The notes under the pieces were generated by a model. It was not told the origin of the DNA, ran no database searches, and saw only the letters and a list, made by a program, of their open reading frames with translations. Source: Phycisphaeraceae bacterium (GTDB lineage: Bacteria > Planctomycetota > Phycisphaerae > Phycisphaerales > Phycisphaeraceae). Taken from it: a stretch of DNA of 5,924 nt. The translations under genes were made by a program, and so were the position numbers. Below are positions 1 to 5,753 of the stretch, piece after piece (the stretch's first letter is position 1; each line of letters starts with the position of its first letter). Where the stretch lies: positions 1-5,924 of the forward strand of contig JADZET010000063.1 of assembly GCA_020850375.1 (NCBI GenBank). Direction: 5' to 3'.

Positions 1-605
1 CGAACTGGGGCAACTCGACGGACGTGGTCTATCAGTTCTGCCGGCAGAGCCCGCACGCGGCGGTGGTCATGCCCAGCCACGGGCGCTACGTGGGGGCGTC
101 GAGCGTGCCCTTTGGCGACTACAAGCCCAAGCGGGGCGATCGCGTCGGGCTGCACTGGCGGATTCCGGGGGTCCAGGGCAAAAGGGCCACGCGGCATGTG
201 ATCATTGATACGAACTATTGGAAGTCCTTCGTCCACGCCCGGCTGGCGGTGCCCATGGCTGATCCGGGCTGTCTGTCGCTGTTCGCACCGGATGCGGCGT
301 GCGGGGGTTCCGGGGCTTCCGGGGGTGCCGGGGCTTCCGGGGGCTCCGGGGGTGGGGGGCATCGGCTCCTTGCGGAGCATCTGACGGCGGAGTATCGGGT
401 CAAGACACAGGGACGCGGGCGCGAGGTCGACGAATGGAAGCTGCGCCTTCCGGGGGCGGGACGGGATAACCACTGGCTCGATTGCCTGGTGGGGTGCGCG
501 GTGGGGGCGAGTATGCAGGGGTGTGTGCTGTTTGGCACGGATGAGCGGCGAACGACGGCTCGGCCGCGACTGCGGCTCTCGTCGCTGCAGGGGAGGAAGG
601 CATGA
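1..605 (+). CDS. Phage terminase large subunit, GpA family (C-terminal part, 5' end outside window)
   Basis: Large subunit of the DNA-packaging terminase. The full protein has an N-terminal ATPase that drives DNA into the procapsid and a C-terminal nuclease that cuts concatemers; only the nuclease end is here. The reading frame is open from base 3, so the gene begins upstream of the window. The visible part starts NWGNSTDVVYQFCR, matching the early nuclease-domain pattern of GpA proteins. It continues through NYWKSFVHARLAVP and HLTAEYRVKTQGRGREVDEW, and reaches NHWLDCLVGCAVGASM, where the Asp of HWLDC is likely one of the late acidic metal-binding residues. An unusual Gly/Ser/Ala stretch (bases 303-359) lies between CLSLF and HRLLAEHLTAEY, where I would expect only a short loop. 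The tail is Arg-rich. The TGA stop overlaps the next ATG, suggesting translational coupling. Family assignment is confident; catalytic residues are inferred from memory of the family. Confidence 0.93.
   Translation, partial: NWGNSTDVVYQFCRQSPHAAVVMPSHGRYVGASSVPFGDYKPKRGDRVGLHWRIPGVQGKRATRHVIIDTNYWKSFVHARLAVPMADPGCLSLFAPDAACGGSGASGGAGASGGSGGGGHRLLAEHLTAEYRVKTQGRGREVDEWKLRLPGAGRDNHWLDCLVGCAVGASMQGCVLFGTDERRTTARPRLRLSSLQGRKA
303..359 (+). repeat. Gly/Ser/Ala-coding tandem repeat inside terminase gene
   Basis: Nineteen consecutive codons encode only Gly, Ser and Ala (GGSGASGGAGASGGSGGGG). A 16-bp unit at 310-325 recurs exactly at 328-343, giving an 18-bp period, and degenerate copies continue to 359. 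The pattern looks like slipped-strand expansion of a G-rich unit. It keeps the reading frame and would make a flexible surface linker between two conserved segments of the nuclease domain. Confidence 0.85.
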
Positions 606-805
606 CCACGTCTAACCCGGAGCCGATGGTCCCTCGGCCGCTTCACCTGTCGCCAGATACCCGTGGACTGGTCTGCTCGAAGTGCGGGTGCCGGGACTTG
701 CGTGTGGTCTACACCCGCGCGCGGCTCGGGTACATCCTGCGCCTGCGTCAGTGCCGGCATTGCGGCCGACGGGTCACGACGCGCGAGCAGGCGGCGGGGG
801 TGTAG
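602..805 (+). CDS. Small zinc-ribbon protein resembling the NrdR N-terminal ribbon
   Basis: A 67-aa protein with one four-cysteine zinc ribbon: Cys25-x2-Cys28, then 22 residues, then Cys51-x2-Cys54, with an extra Cys30. The wording around the cysteines (CRDLRVVYTR, then LRQCRHCGRRVTTRE) closely follows the zinc ribbon of the repressor NrdR, whose pattern ends in C-x2-CG-x-RFTT-x-E. The ATP-cone domain that follows in NrdR is absent. The first 24 residues are Pro-rich and look disordered. Ogr/Delta-type activators of P2-like phages have a comparable small ribbon, so a DNA-binding late regulator is an alternative to a packaging accessory role; the sequence alone does not decide. The start is supported by the ATGA overlap with the terminase and by GGAGG at 592-596, five bases before the ATG. 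The cysteine spacing is seen directly; the function is inference. Confidence 0.82.
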   Translation: MTTSNPEPMVPRPLHLSPDTRGLVCSKCGCRDLRVVYTRARLGYILRLRQCRHCGRRVTTREQAAGV

Positions 806-839
806 GTCAGTCGGTATTCCATTAGTGGAACAAACTGAC
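806..839 (+). promoter_or_regulatory. Two-tier hairpin just after the zinc-ribbon stop codon
   Basis: An outer 6-bp stem, GTCAGT (806-811) with ACTGAC (834-839), encloses an inner 5-bp stem, TTCCA (817-821) with TGGAA (826-830), with loop TTAG and a small asymmetric internal loop. It begins on the base after the stop codon and is more AT-rich than its surroundings. There is no following run of T, so a classical intrinsic terminator is unlikely. It could be an operator-type dyad, an mRNA-processing hairpin or a stabilising 3' end. Confidence 0.4.
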
Positions 840-854
840 GCCCGCAGCGGTTAC

Positions 855-920
855 CCGTTGTCGTCGCGTGCTGCCACTGATCGAGATCACCTCTCCCCAC
901 AAATAGACAACGGCGGAGAG
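855..920 (+). promoter_or_regulatory. Possible structured leader that can mask the downstream ribosome binding site
   Basis: Two inverted repeats interleave here. CCGTTGTC (855-862) is the exact complement of GACAACGG (906-913), and CTCTCC (891-896) is the exact complement of GGAGAG (915-920), which is the likely SD of the next gene. The pairings cross, so together they would form a pseudoknot, or they could compete in time. Loop lengths of 28, 9 and 1 bases look sterically possible. A further dyad, TGATC-GA-GATCA (878-889), sits in the long loop and could be a protein-binding site. No promoter hexamers are convincing. Pairing is read from sequence; regulation is inference. Confidence 0.35.
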
Positions 921-931
921 ACGTGCTTTCG

Positions 932-1129
932 ATGGCGGATGAATCCGACACCACGATCGCCCAGAACGCTGCGTCGCCGCGCCGGGCGAAGACTGACGGC
1001 GTGGAGGTTGAGCAGCACCCCTTGCCGGACCAGATCGCGGCGGACCGGTACCTCCAGAGCAAGAAGGCCGCCCGGACCAAGGGTCTGGGTGTGCCCCTTA
1101 AGAAGCTCTCGCCGTCCGGCGCGGATTAA
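932..1129 (+). CDS. Small conserved phage protein in the gpW position (terminase-portal interval)
   Basis: A 65-aa hydrophilic protein. The N-terminal half looks disordered and rich in Ala, Arg, Thr and Asp. The C-terminal half has the segment LPDQIAADRYLQSKKAA followed by KGLGVPLKKLSPSGAD, a pattern I recall from small uncharacterised proteins encoded immediately before lambda-type portals. In lambda that place is held by gpW, a 68-aa head-tail joining protein of similar size, but I see no clear sequence match to gpW, so the shared role is inferred from position and length only. The start is ATG 932, with GGAGAG at 915-920 eleven bases upstream. An in-frame GTG at 923 would sit only two bases from that SD and is less likely. 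That SD can be sequestered by an upstream complementary run (891-896). Confidence 0.72.
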   Translation: MADESDTTIAQNAASPRRAKTDGVEVEQHPLPDQIAADRYLQSKKAARTKGLGVPLKKLSPSGAD

Positions 1130-1179
1130 GGCGTGCGTCACCTGTGCCTTGGGGTTCATCGCCGCTCCATGGAGCATGC

Positions 1180-2676
1180 ATGCTCGGTTGGCTCAAACAT
1201 CTCGCCGCCTCGCCCAAGCCTCAGCGGCAGGCCGTTCGCCGGCCGGTGGTGCGGATCGTCAAGGCTCGCTTCGACGCGGCGGTGACGAATGAGGAGAACC
1301 GCAGGCATTGGGCGAATGCCGATGGCTTGTCGGCCAATGCGGCGCTGAGCCCCCAGGTCCGGCGGATTCTGCGCAACCGGGCTCGGTACGAGGTGGCCAA
1401 CAACAGCTACGCCCGGGGGATCGTGCTGACGCTGGCCAACGACACCGTAGGCACGGGGCCGAGTTTGCAGATGCTCACGGACACGCCCGAGACGAATCGG
1501 CGGGTGGAGGAGGCCTTCGGCGCGTGGGCGGAGGCGGTGAACCTGGCCGAGAAGCTCCGCACCCTGCGGATGGCCCGGGCGGATAGCGGCGAGGCATTTG
1601 CGCTGCTCACGAGCAATCCGGCGATCGACCACCCAGTGCAACTCGATCTGCGGCTGGTCGAGGCCGATCAGATCGCTACGCCGGCGTGGGGATTCGGTCG
1701 GGGATCCGACGACACGACGGATGGCATCGCCTTTGACCGTTACGGCAACCCCGTCGAGTACCACATGCTCCGGCGGCATCCCGGCGACGCGGCCTACGCG
1801 CGTGGGATGGACGATTTCGTGCGTGTGACGGCGGGTGCGATGGTCCACTACTTCCGTGTCGACCGGCCCGGGCAGGTGCGGGGGATTCCCGACATCACGC
1901 CGGCGTTGCCGCTCTTCGCTCAGCTCCGCCGTTACACGCTGGCGGTGATCGCAGCGGCCGAGACGGCGGCGGATTTCGCGGCGGTGCTCTACACCGACGC
2001 ACCGGCCAACGGCGAGGCTGAGAGCGTCGAGCCCATGGACATCGTCGAGCTCGAGCGCCGCATGGCCACGGTTCTTCCGGGGGGCTGGAAGCTCGGCCAG
2101 ATCACGGCGGAGCAGCCGGCGACGACGTATGGGGAGTTCAAGAAGGAGATCCTCAACGAGATCGCCCGCTGCCTGAACATGCCGTTTAACATCGCGGCGG
2201 GCAACTCCTCGGGCTACAACTACGCCTCGGGCCGACTCGACCACCAGACCTACTACAAGAGCATCCGCGTCGATCAATCGCACCTCGAGGCGATGGTGCT
2301 CGATCGCGTCCTGGCCGCGTGGTTTAGCGAGGCGGTGCTGATCGACGACCTGTTGCCGCAGCCGCTGCGCTTGCGCAGTTCGCGCTACCCCCACCAGTGG
2401 ATGTGGGACGGACAGGAACACGTCGACCCCGCCAAGGAGGCCAACGCCCAGGCCACGCGATTGATCAGTTACACGACGACACTGGCGAACGAATACGCCA
2501 AGCAGGGCAAGGACTGGGAGACGGAACTCCGCCAGCGGGCACGGGAACTCAAGCTCATGAAGGAACTCGGCCTGACGGCCGAGCAAGCGATGCCCGCGCC
2601 CGCGAACAGTGAACCCCAAGATGAGGAAGAGGCCGATGACGCGCCCCCCCGGAAGCATGCTCGCAAAGCCGCTTGA
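1180..2676 (+). CDS. Phage portal protein, lambda family
   Basis: The portal forms a dodecameric ring at one capsid vertex, through which terminase pumps DNA and to which the head-tail connector binds. This 498-aa product has the hallmarks of the lambda gpB family: HWANADGLSANAALS near the N-terminus, RNRARYEVANNSYARGIV (about residues 65-82), DTVGTGPSLQM, RLVEADQI, and the highly conserved segment TYGEFKKEILNEIARCLNMP (from about residue 316) followed by NIAAGNSSGYNYASGRLDHQ. The length is normal for the family. An upstream GTG at 1144 is in frame, but ATG 1180 is preferred because GGAG at 1171-1174 lies five bases before it and MLGWLKHL is a plausible portal N-terminus. The C-terminal tail switches from acidic (DEEEADD) to basic (RKHARKAA). 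Its codons overlap the start and the SD of the protease-capsid gene by 41 bp. Confidence 0.95.
   Translation: MLGWLKHLAASPKPQRQAVRRPVVRIVKARFDAAVTNEENRRHWANADGLSANAALSPQVRRILRNRARYEVANNSYARGIVLTLANDTVGTGPSLQMLTDTPETNRRVEEAFGAWAEAVNLAEKLRTLRMARADSGEAFALLTSNPAIDHPVQLDLRLVEADQIATPAWGFGRGSDDTTDGIAFDRYGNPVEYHMLRRHPGDAAYARGMDDFVRVTAGAMVHYFRVDRPGQVRGIPDITPALPLFAQLRRYTLAVIAAAETAADFAAVLYTDAPANGEAESVEPMDIVELERRMATVLPGGWKLGQITAEQPATTYGEFKKEILNEIARCLNMPFNIAAGNSSGYNYASGRLDHQTYYKSIRVDQSHLEAMVLDRVLAAWFSEAVLIDDLLPQPLRLRSSRYPHQWMWDGQEHVDPAKEANAQATRLISYTTTLANEYAKQGKDWETELRQRARELKLMKELGLTAEQAMPAPANSEPQDEEEADDAPPRKHARKAA
2623..2638 (+). promoter_or_regulatory. Ribosome binding site and start codon buried in the portal C-terminus
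   Basis: GAGGAAGAGG (2623-2632) precedes ATG 2636 at a workable distance and fixes the start of the protease-capsid gene. The same bases encode part of the portal's acidic tail (Asp-Glu-Glu-Glu), so one sequence serves both purposes. Competing in-frame starts are GTG 2609, ATG 2621 and ATG 2657. None has an SD as well spaced. Confidence 0.65.
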
Positions 2677-4687
2677 GGCCCCGCAGCCCGACCAGGACAT
2701 GGTGAGCCTCACCGCTGCCATGCAGATCGACGCCCAGGCGTCGGCGTCTGGTGAGGGTGCCACGCCGGCGCTGCCGCGATTCAGCATGGTGGCTTATACC
2801 GGCGGGGCGATGCGTCTGGCCGGCTGGAAGTTCCCGGTTGTCGTCGACCTGGCGGGGATGAACATCCCCTCGCAGCTCCGGCCCATCCGCGTGGGACACA
2901 ACACCGACCAGCGTGTCGGCCATACCACCGCCATTCGCATCGAGAACGGGCAGCTCATCGCCGGCGGTGTCGTCTCTTGCACGGGGCGGACCGCCCAGGA
3001 GGTCGTCGCCGACGCTCGCAATGGCTTCCCCTGGCAGGCGAGCATCGGGGCGGCGGTGGAGGAGTTCGAGTTCACCCCGGAAGGGCGCACCGTCGTCGTC
3101 AATGGTCGGGAGCTCGCCGGGCCGGTCAACGTTGTGCGGCGGTCGACGCTCGGTGAGATCAGCTTTGTGGACCTGGGCGCCGACGGCAACACGTCGGCCC
3201 GTGTGGCCGCTTCGGCCAAGAAAGAGAGTCAGCACATGGATGGTCAGGACCCCAAGTCGCAGAACGAAGGCACCCAGGACACCGACAAGCTCGATGCGAA
3301 GCCGGATCAGCCCGCAGTGACCGCGACGGCTGAGGCCGTGCCCGATCACGTGATGGAGATGCGGACCAAGGCCGCGGCCGAAACGCAGCGCATCGCCGGC
3401 ATCCATGAGTTGTGCGCCGGTAAGCTTCCAGGGGTTGAGGCCAAGGCCATCGCTGAGGGCTGGGATCTGACCAAGACCGAGCTCGAGGTCCTGCGTGCCT
3501 CCCGCCCCAAGGCGCCGATGGGGTATGTGGTCACCTCCCCGACCATCACCGGGGCGGTGCTCCAGGCCGCCTGCCTGCTGTCGGCCAAGATTCACAAGCC
3601 CGAGGCTCACTGCGACGAGCAGGCCCTGGACGTGGCGTCGAAGCGCTTCCGCAGCGGGATCAGCCTGCAGGAACTCTTCCTCGAGGCGGCCATCGCCAAC
3701 GGCTACGTGGGCCACAGCTTCCGCTCCGACGCCCGGCGGATCATGGAGTATGCGTTCTCGAGTCAGCATCCTGGAATGGCTCCGATCCAGGCGGCCCTCT
3801 CCAACATCGACATCGGCGGGATCCTCTCGAGCGTGGCTAACAAGTTCCTGCTCGAGGGGTTCTTCAGCGTCGAGCGGACCTGGCGGAACATCTGTGCCGT
3901 GCGCAGCGTCGGGGATTTCAAGACGGTGACGAGCTACCGGCTGATCGGCACGGACCAGTACGAGCAGGTCGCTCCGGGCGGTGAGCTCAAGCACGGCACG
4001 CTGGGCCAGGAGACCTACTCGAACAAGGCGGACACGTATGGCCTGCTGCTGGGGATCGATCGGCGGGACATCATCAACGACGACCTCGGCGCCATCTCGA
4101 CGGTCCCCCGCAAGCTCGGGCGCGGTTCGGGCCTCAAGATCAACGACGTCTTCTGGACCATCTTCCTCAACAACGCCGCGTTCTTCGCCACCGGGAACAA
4201 GAACTACCTCAGTGGCGCCAACACGGCCCTCGGCATCGACGCGATGAGTGCCGTCGAGCAGGCCTTCAGCGACCAGGTCGACGCCGACGGCAAGCCCATT
4301 GGCGTCCTGCCGGTGGTGCTGCTGGTGCCCACGTCGCTCTCGGCCATGGCCACGCAACTCTTTAAATCGCTCGAGATCCGTGACACCACGGCCAACACCA
4401 AGACGCCCGTGGCCAACCCGCACCAGGGCAAGTTCCGCGCGGAGGTCAGCCGGTACCTGGGCAACAGCAAGTTCGCCGGCAACAGCCAGAAGGCCTGGTA
4501 TCTGCTGGCCGACCCGGCCGACCTGGCGGTGATCGAGGTGGCGTTCCTGAACGGTCAGGAGTCGCCCACCATCGAGACGGCCGAGGCGGACTTCAACGTC
4601 CTGGGCGTGCAGATGCGCGGCTACCACGACTTCGGCGTGGCGTTGCAGGATCCGCGCGGGGGCGTGAAGGCGAAGGGCGAGGTGTGA
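2636..4687 (+). CDS. Prohead protease - scaffold linker - major capsid protein fusion
   Basis: A single 683-aa polypeptide. Residues about 45-195 form a His/Ser prohead protease of the HK97-like (U35/S78) type: RVGHN carries the probable catalytic His88, WQASIG the probable catalytic Ser136, and LGEISFVDLGAD (from 172) is the typical closing strand. Residues about 201-390 are a hydrophilic, Gln/Asp/Lys-rich then helical region that could act as scaffold or delta domain. Residues about 390-683 form the shell protein. There TYSNKADTYGLLLG, RRDIINDDLGA (476-486) and KLGRGSG resemble the Mu gpT capsid family, and the length is close to gpT. In many phages protease and capsid are separate genes; fusions like this are known. 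The protease would cut at the linker during maturation. An internal ATG at 3236 could also supply capsid without protease. The fusion frame is open throughout with no stop, and the gene overlaps the portal by 41 bp. Confidence 0.92.
   Translation: MTRPPGSMLAKPLEAPQPDQDMVSLTAAMQIDAQASASGEGATPALPRFSMVAYTGGAMRLAGWKFPVVVDLAGMNIPSQLRPIRVGHNTDQRVGHTTAIRIENGQLIAGGVVSCTGRTAQEVVADARNGFPWQASIGAAVEEFEFTPEGRTVVVNGRELAGPVNVVRRSTLGEISFVDLGADGNTSARVAASAKKESQHMDGQDPKSQNEGTQDTDKLDAKPDQPAVTATAEAVPDHVMEMRTKAAAETQRIAGIHELCAGKLPGVEAKAIAEGWDLTKTELEVLRASRPKAPMGYVVTSPTITGAVLQAACLLSAKIHKPEAHCDEQALDVASKRFRSGISLQELFLEAAIANGYVGHSFRSDARRIMEYAFSSQHPGMAPIQAALSNIDIGGILSSVANKFLLEGFFSVERTWRNICAVRSVGDFKTVTSYRLIGTDQYEQVAPGGELKHGTLGQETYSNKADTYGLLLGIDRRDIINDDLGAISTVPRKLGRGSGLKINDVFWTIFLNNAAFFATGNKNYLSGANTALGIDAMSAVEQAFSDQVDADGKPIGVLPVVLLVPTSLSAMATQLFKSLEIRDTTANTKTPVANPHQGKFRAEVSRYLGNSKFAGNSQKAWYLLADPADLAVIEVAFLNGQESPTIETAEADFNVLGVQMRGYHDFGVALQDPRGGVKAKGEV
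3224..3238 (+). promoter_or_regulatory. Candidate internal translation start between protease and capsid domains
   Basis: GAGAG (3224-3228) stands seven bases before an in-frame ATG at 3236, which is residue 201 of the fusion, exactly where the protease fold ends and the hydrophilic linker begins. Starting there would give a 483-aa scaffold-capsid product lacking the protease. Lambda uses a comparable in-frame internal start to make scaffold Nu3 within protease gene C. The SD is moderate, so this is a suggestion rather than a firm call. Confidence 0.4.
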
Positions 4688-4996
4688 TTACTGTTTCATG
4701 TTCAGCCAATGATGCTCTTCAGGCGGCAGTGGTTTGAGATTCTTCCGTACTTGCTTGAAGGCTTCAGAGCAATGGGAGCACCGGTAGAAGAGCCACTGCT
4801 CGCAGTGAAACTTCCCGCCGCCATCGTCGAGCATGACTTTTGTGTAGTTGACGAGAACAAGGCCACGACGACGACAAGCTGGGCACCGTCTCGGGAAATA
4901 CTTAGTGCGAACAGCAACTAAGAGCAATGCGAACCCATAGAGGATCGCAGGCCACAGGACCAGCAGGACGATCAGACCCCACTTCATAGAAGCCAT
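4688..4996 (-). CDS. Membrane-anchored zinc-ribbon protein of unknown function (inserted antisense gene)
   Basis: About 102 aa from ATG 4996. One hydrophobic segment (roughly residues 6-29, WGLIVLLVLWPAILYG onward) is followed by a basic stretch and a cysteine-rich domain: Cys38-x2-Cys41 and Cys73-x2-Cys76, with an extra Cys65. It looks like a zinc ribbon held at the membrane, probably on the cytoplasmic face given the Arg/Lys just after the helix. I do not recognise the family. It runs opposite to every other gene here; its TAA abuts the capsid TGA with no bases between, and its start lies 19 bp from the start of the cement gene. GC over 4681-4980 is about 54% by hand count versus about 68% in the adjacent capsid gene. 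No SD precedes any candidate start (ATG 5017, 4996 or 4987, or TTG 5041), so the start is uncertain. The features suggest a recently acquired cargo gene (moron). Confidence 0.68.
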   Translation of the reverse strand: MASMKWGLIVLLVLWPAILYGFALLLVAVRTKYFPRRCPACRRRGLVLVNYTKVMLDDGGGKFHCEQWLFYRCSHCSEAFKQVRKNLKPLPPEEHHWLNMKQ

Positions 4997-5015
4997 TCTA
5001 GATCGGAGATAAAAC

Positions 5016-5345
5016 ATGGCAACGTTCGTGCATGACGGCAACGTGATCGACTACACCCCCGGAAGTGACGTGGCGTCGGGGGCGGTGGTGGCGCAGGGGG
5101 AACTGGTGGGTGTCTCGCCGCGCCCCATCCCGGCCAACACCGCCGGTGTGCTAGCGGTGGCGGGTGTGTTCGACTTCCCTAAGGCCACGGGGGCGAGCAC
5201 AGCCATCACGGCCGGGGCCAACTGCTACTGGGATGCTGGCAACCAGCGGGCGACGACCACGGCCACGAGCAACAAGCTGATCGGCAAGAGTGTGCGTGCG
5301 GCGGCGGACGCTGACGCGACGGTGCGTATCCGCCTCATGCAGTAG
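5016..5345 (+). CDS. Capsid cement/decoration protein, DUF2190 family
   Basis: A 109-aa, all-beta, Ala/Thr/Val-rich protein. The pattern is characteristic of DUF2190: an N-terminal DGNVIDYTPGSDVASGAVV, then a conserved turn (GELVGVSPRPIPANTAG) and VAGVFDFPKATG, and a C-terminal AGANCYWDAGNQ followed by KLIGKSVRAAADADATVRIRL. Family members bind the outer face of the expanded shell and stabilise it. They are normally encoded straight after the major capsid gene; here the antisense zinc-ribbon gene interrupts that pairing. The start is well supported: GGAG at 5005-5008 lies seven bases before ATG 5016. The length is typical for the family. Confidence 0.88.
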   Translation: MATFVHDGNVIDYTPGSDVASGAVVAQGELVGVSPRPIPANTAGVLAVAGVFDFPKATGASTAITAGANCYWDAGNQRATTTATSNKLIGKSVRAAADADATVRIRLMQ

Positions 5346-5366
5346 CCCCGGAAGGAGTCCTCGGAC

Positions 5367-5753
5367 GTGACCGATCTGCTGGCCCAGAGCGCGGCGTGGC
5401 TCGACCAGATGCGCTTGGCGCATCTGTCCCAGCTCGTGACGTATGAGCGCGGGGGGACCTCGATCCAGATCGCTGCCACGCTGGGCACAACGACCTACGA
5501 GGTTACGGATGACACGGGTGCCACGGTCCAAGCCCAGGCGACGGACTTCATCGTCAGTGCCGGGGATCTGGTGCTGGGAGGTCAGATCACCACACCCCGC
5601 ATCGGCGACAGGATCTGGCTGACACAGGGCACAACCGAACGTCTGTTCGAGGTGTTGGACTTGGCCGGGGTTGGCCACTACAGGCCCTGCGACCCGCACG
5701 GACGCATGCTGCGGATTCACGCCAAGCAGATTGACCAGGAGGACGTGCCATGA
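5367..5753 (+). CDS. Head completion / head-tail connector family protein
   Basis: A 128-aa protein beginning with a helical segment (LLAQSAAWLDQMRLAHLSQL), then VTYERGGTSIQIAATLGTT, a central AQATDFIVSAGDLVLGGQ, GDRIWLTQG, and a closing HGRMLRIHAKQI. I recall this order (a WL helix, the VTY-RG strand, a DF-I--DL segment, a GDRI turn and an R-H-K ending) from small proteins that follow capsid and cement genes in lambda-like and Mu-like clusters. They occupy the place of head-completion protein gpFII, although sequence identity to gpFII is not evident to me. It would cap the portal after packaging and receive the tail. The start is GTG 5367, supported by AAGGAG at 5352-5357 nine bases upstream. 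Its TGA overlaps the next ATG by the ATGA arrangement. Confidence 0.75.
   Translation: MTDLLAQSAAWLDQMRLAHLSQLVTYERGGTSIQIAATLGTTTYEVTDDTGATVQAQATDFIVSAGDLVLGGQITTPRIGDRIWLTQGTTERLFEVLDLAGVGHYRPCDPHGRMLRIHAKQIDQEDVP

Noticed and set aside
303..359. CRISPR-like or satellite repeat
   Set aside because: The repeats are only 18 bp apart with no spacers, stay in the coding frame and encode a simple Gly/Ser/Ala tract.
215..760. Minus-strand open frame opposite the terminase C-terminus
   Set aside because: Pro/Arg/Ser-rich product arising from the antisense of the Gly repeat; no conserved pattern, and the + strand terminase is unambiguous.
806..839. Intrinsic terminator after the zinc-ribbon gene
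   Set aside because: The hairpin is interrupted and no T-run follows, and the downstream head genes need the same transcript. I keep it only as an undefined dyad.
663..1292. A 209-codon + strand frame across the zinc-ribbon gene and the gap
   Set aside because: Arg/Ser-rich translation typical of a shifted GC-rich frame; it overlaps three better supported genes and has no motif.
1156..2787. A 543-codon open frame on the minus strand opposite the portal
   Set aside because: Same cause: GC-rich antisense shadow with biased composition, no domain signature, and it would run through the overlap with the next gene.
2555..4627. A 690-codon open frame on the minus strand opposite the protease-capsid gene
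   Set aside because: It is a mirror of a high-GC coding frame. The product is rich in Arg, Gly, His, Val and Leu without recognisable domains, while the + strand frame has clear protease and capsid motifs.
4709..4921. A 70-codon + strand frame within the low-GC interval
   Set aside because: It lies opposite the minus-strand gene, which has a coherent transmembrane helix and paired cysteines; the + frame has neither a motif nor a good SD.
4997..5060. Promoter for the minus-strand gene
   Set aside because: I could not find a -35/-10 pair with acceptable match and spacing on the minus strand upstream of the start.
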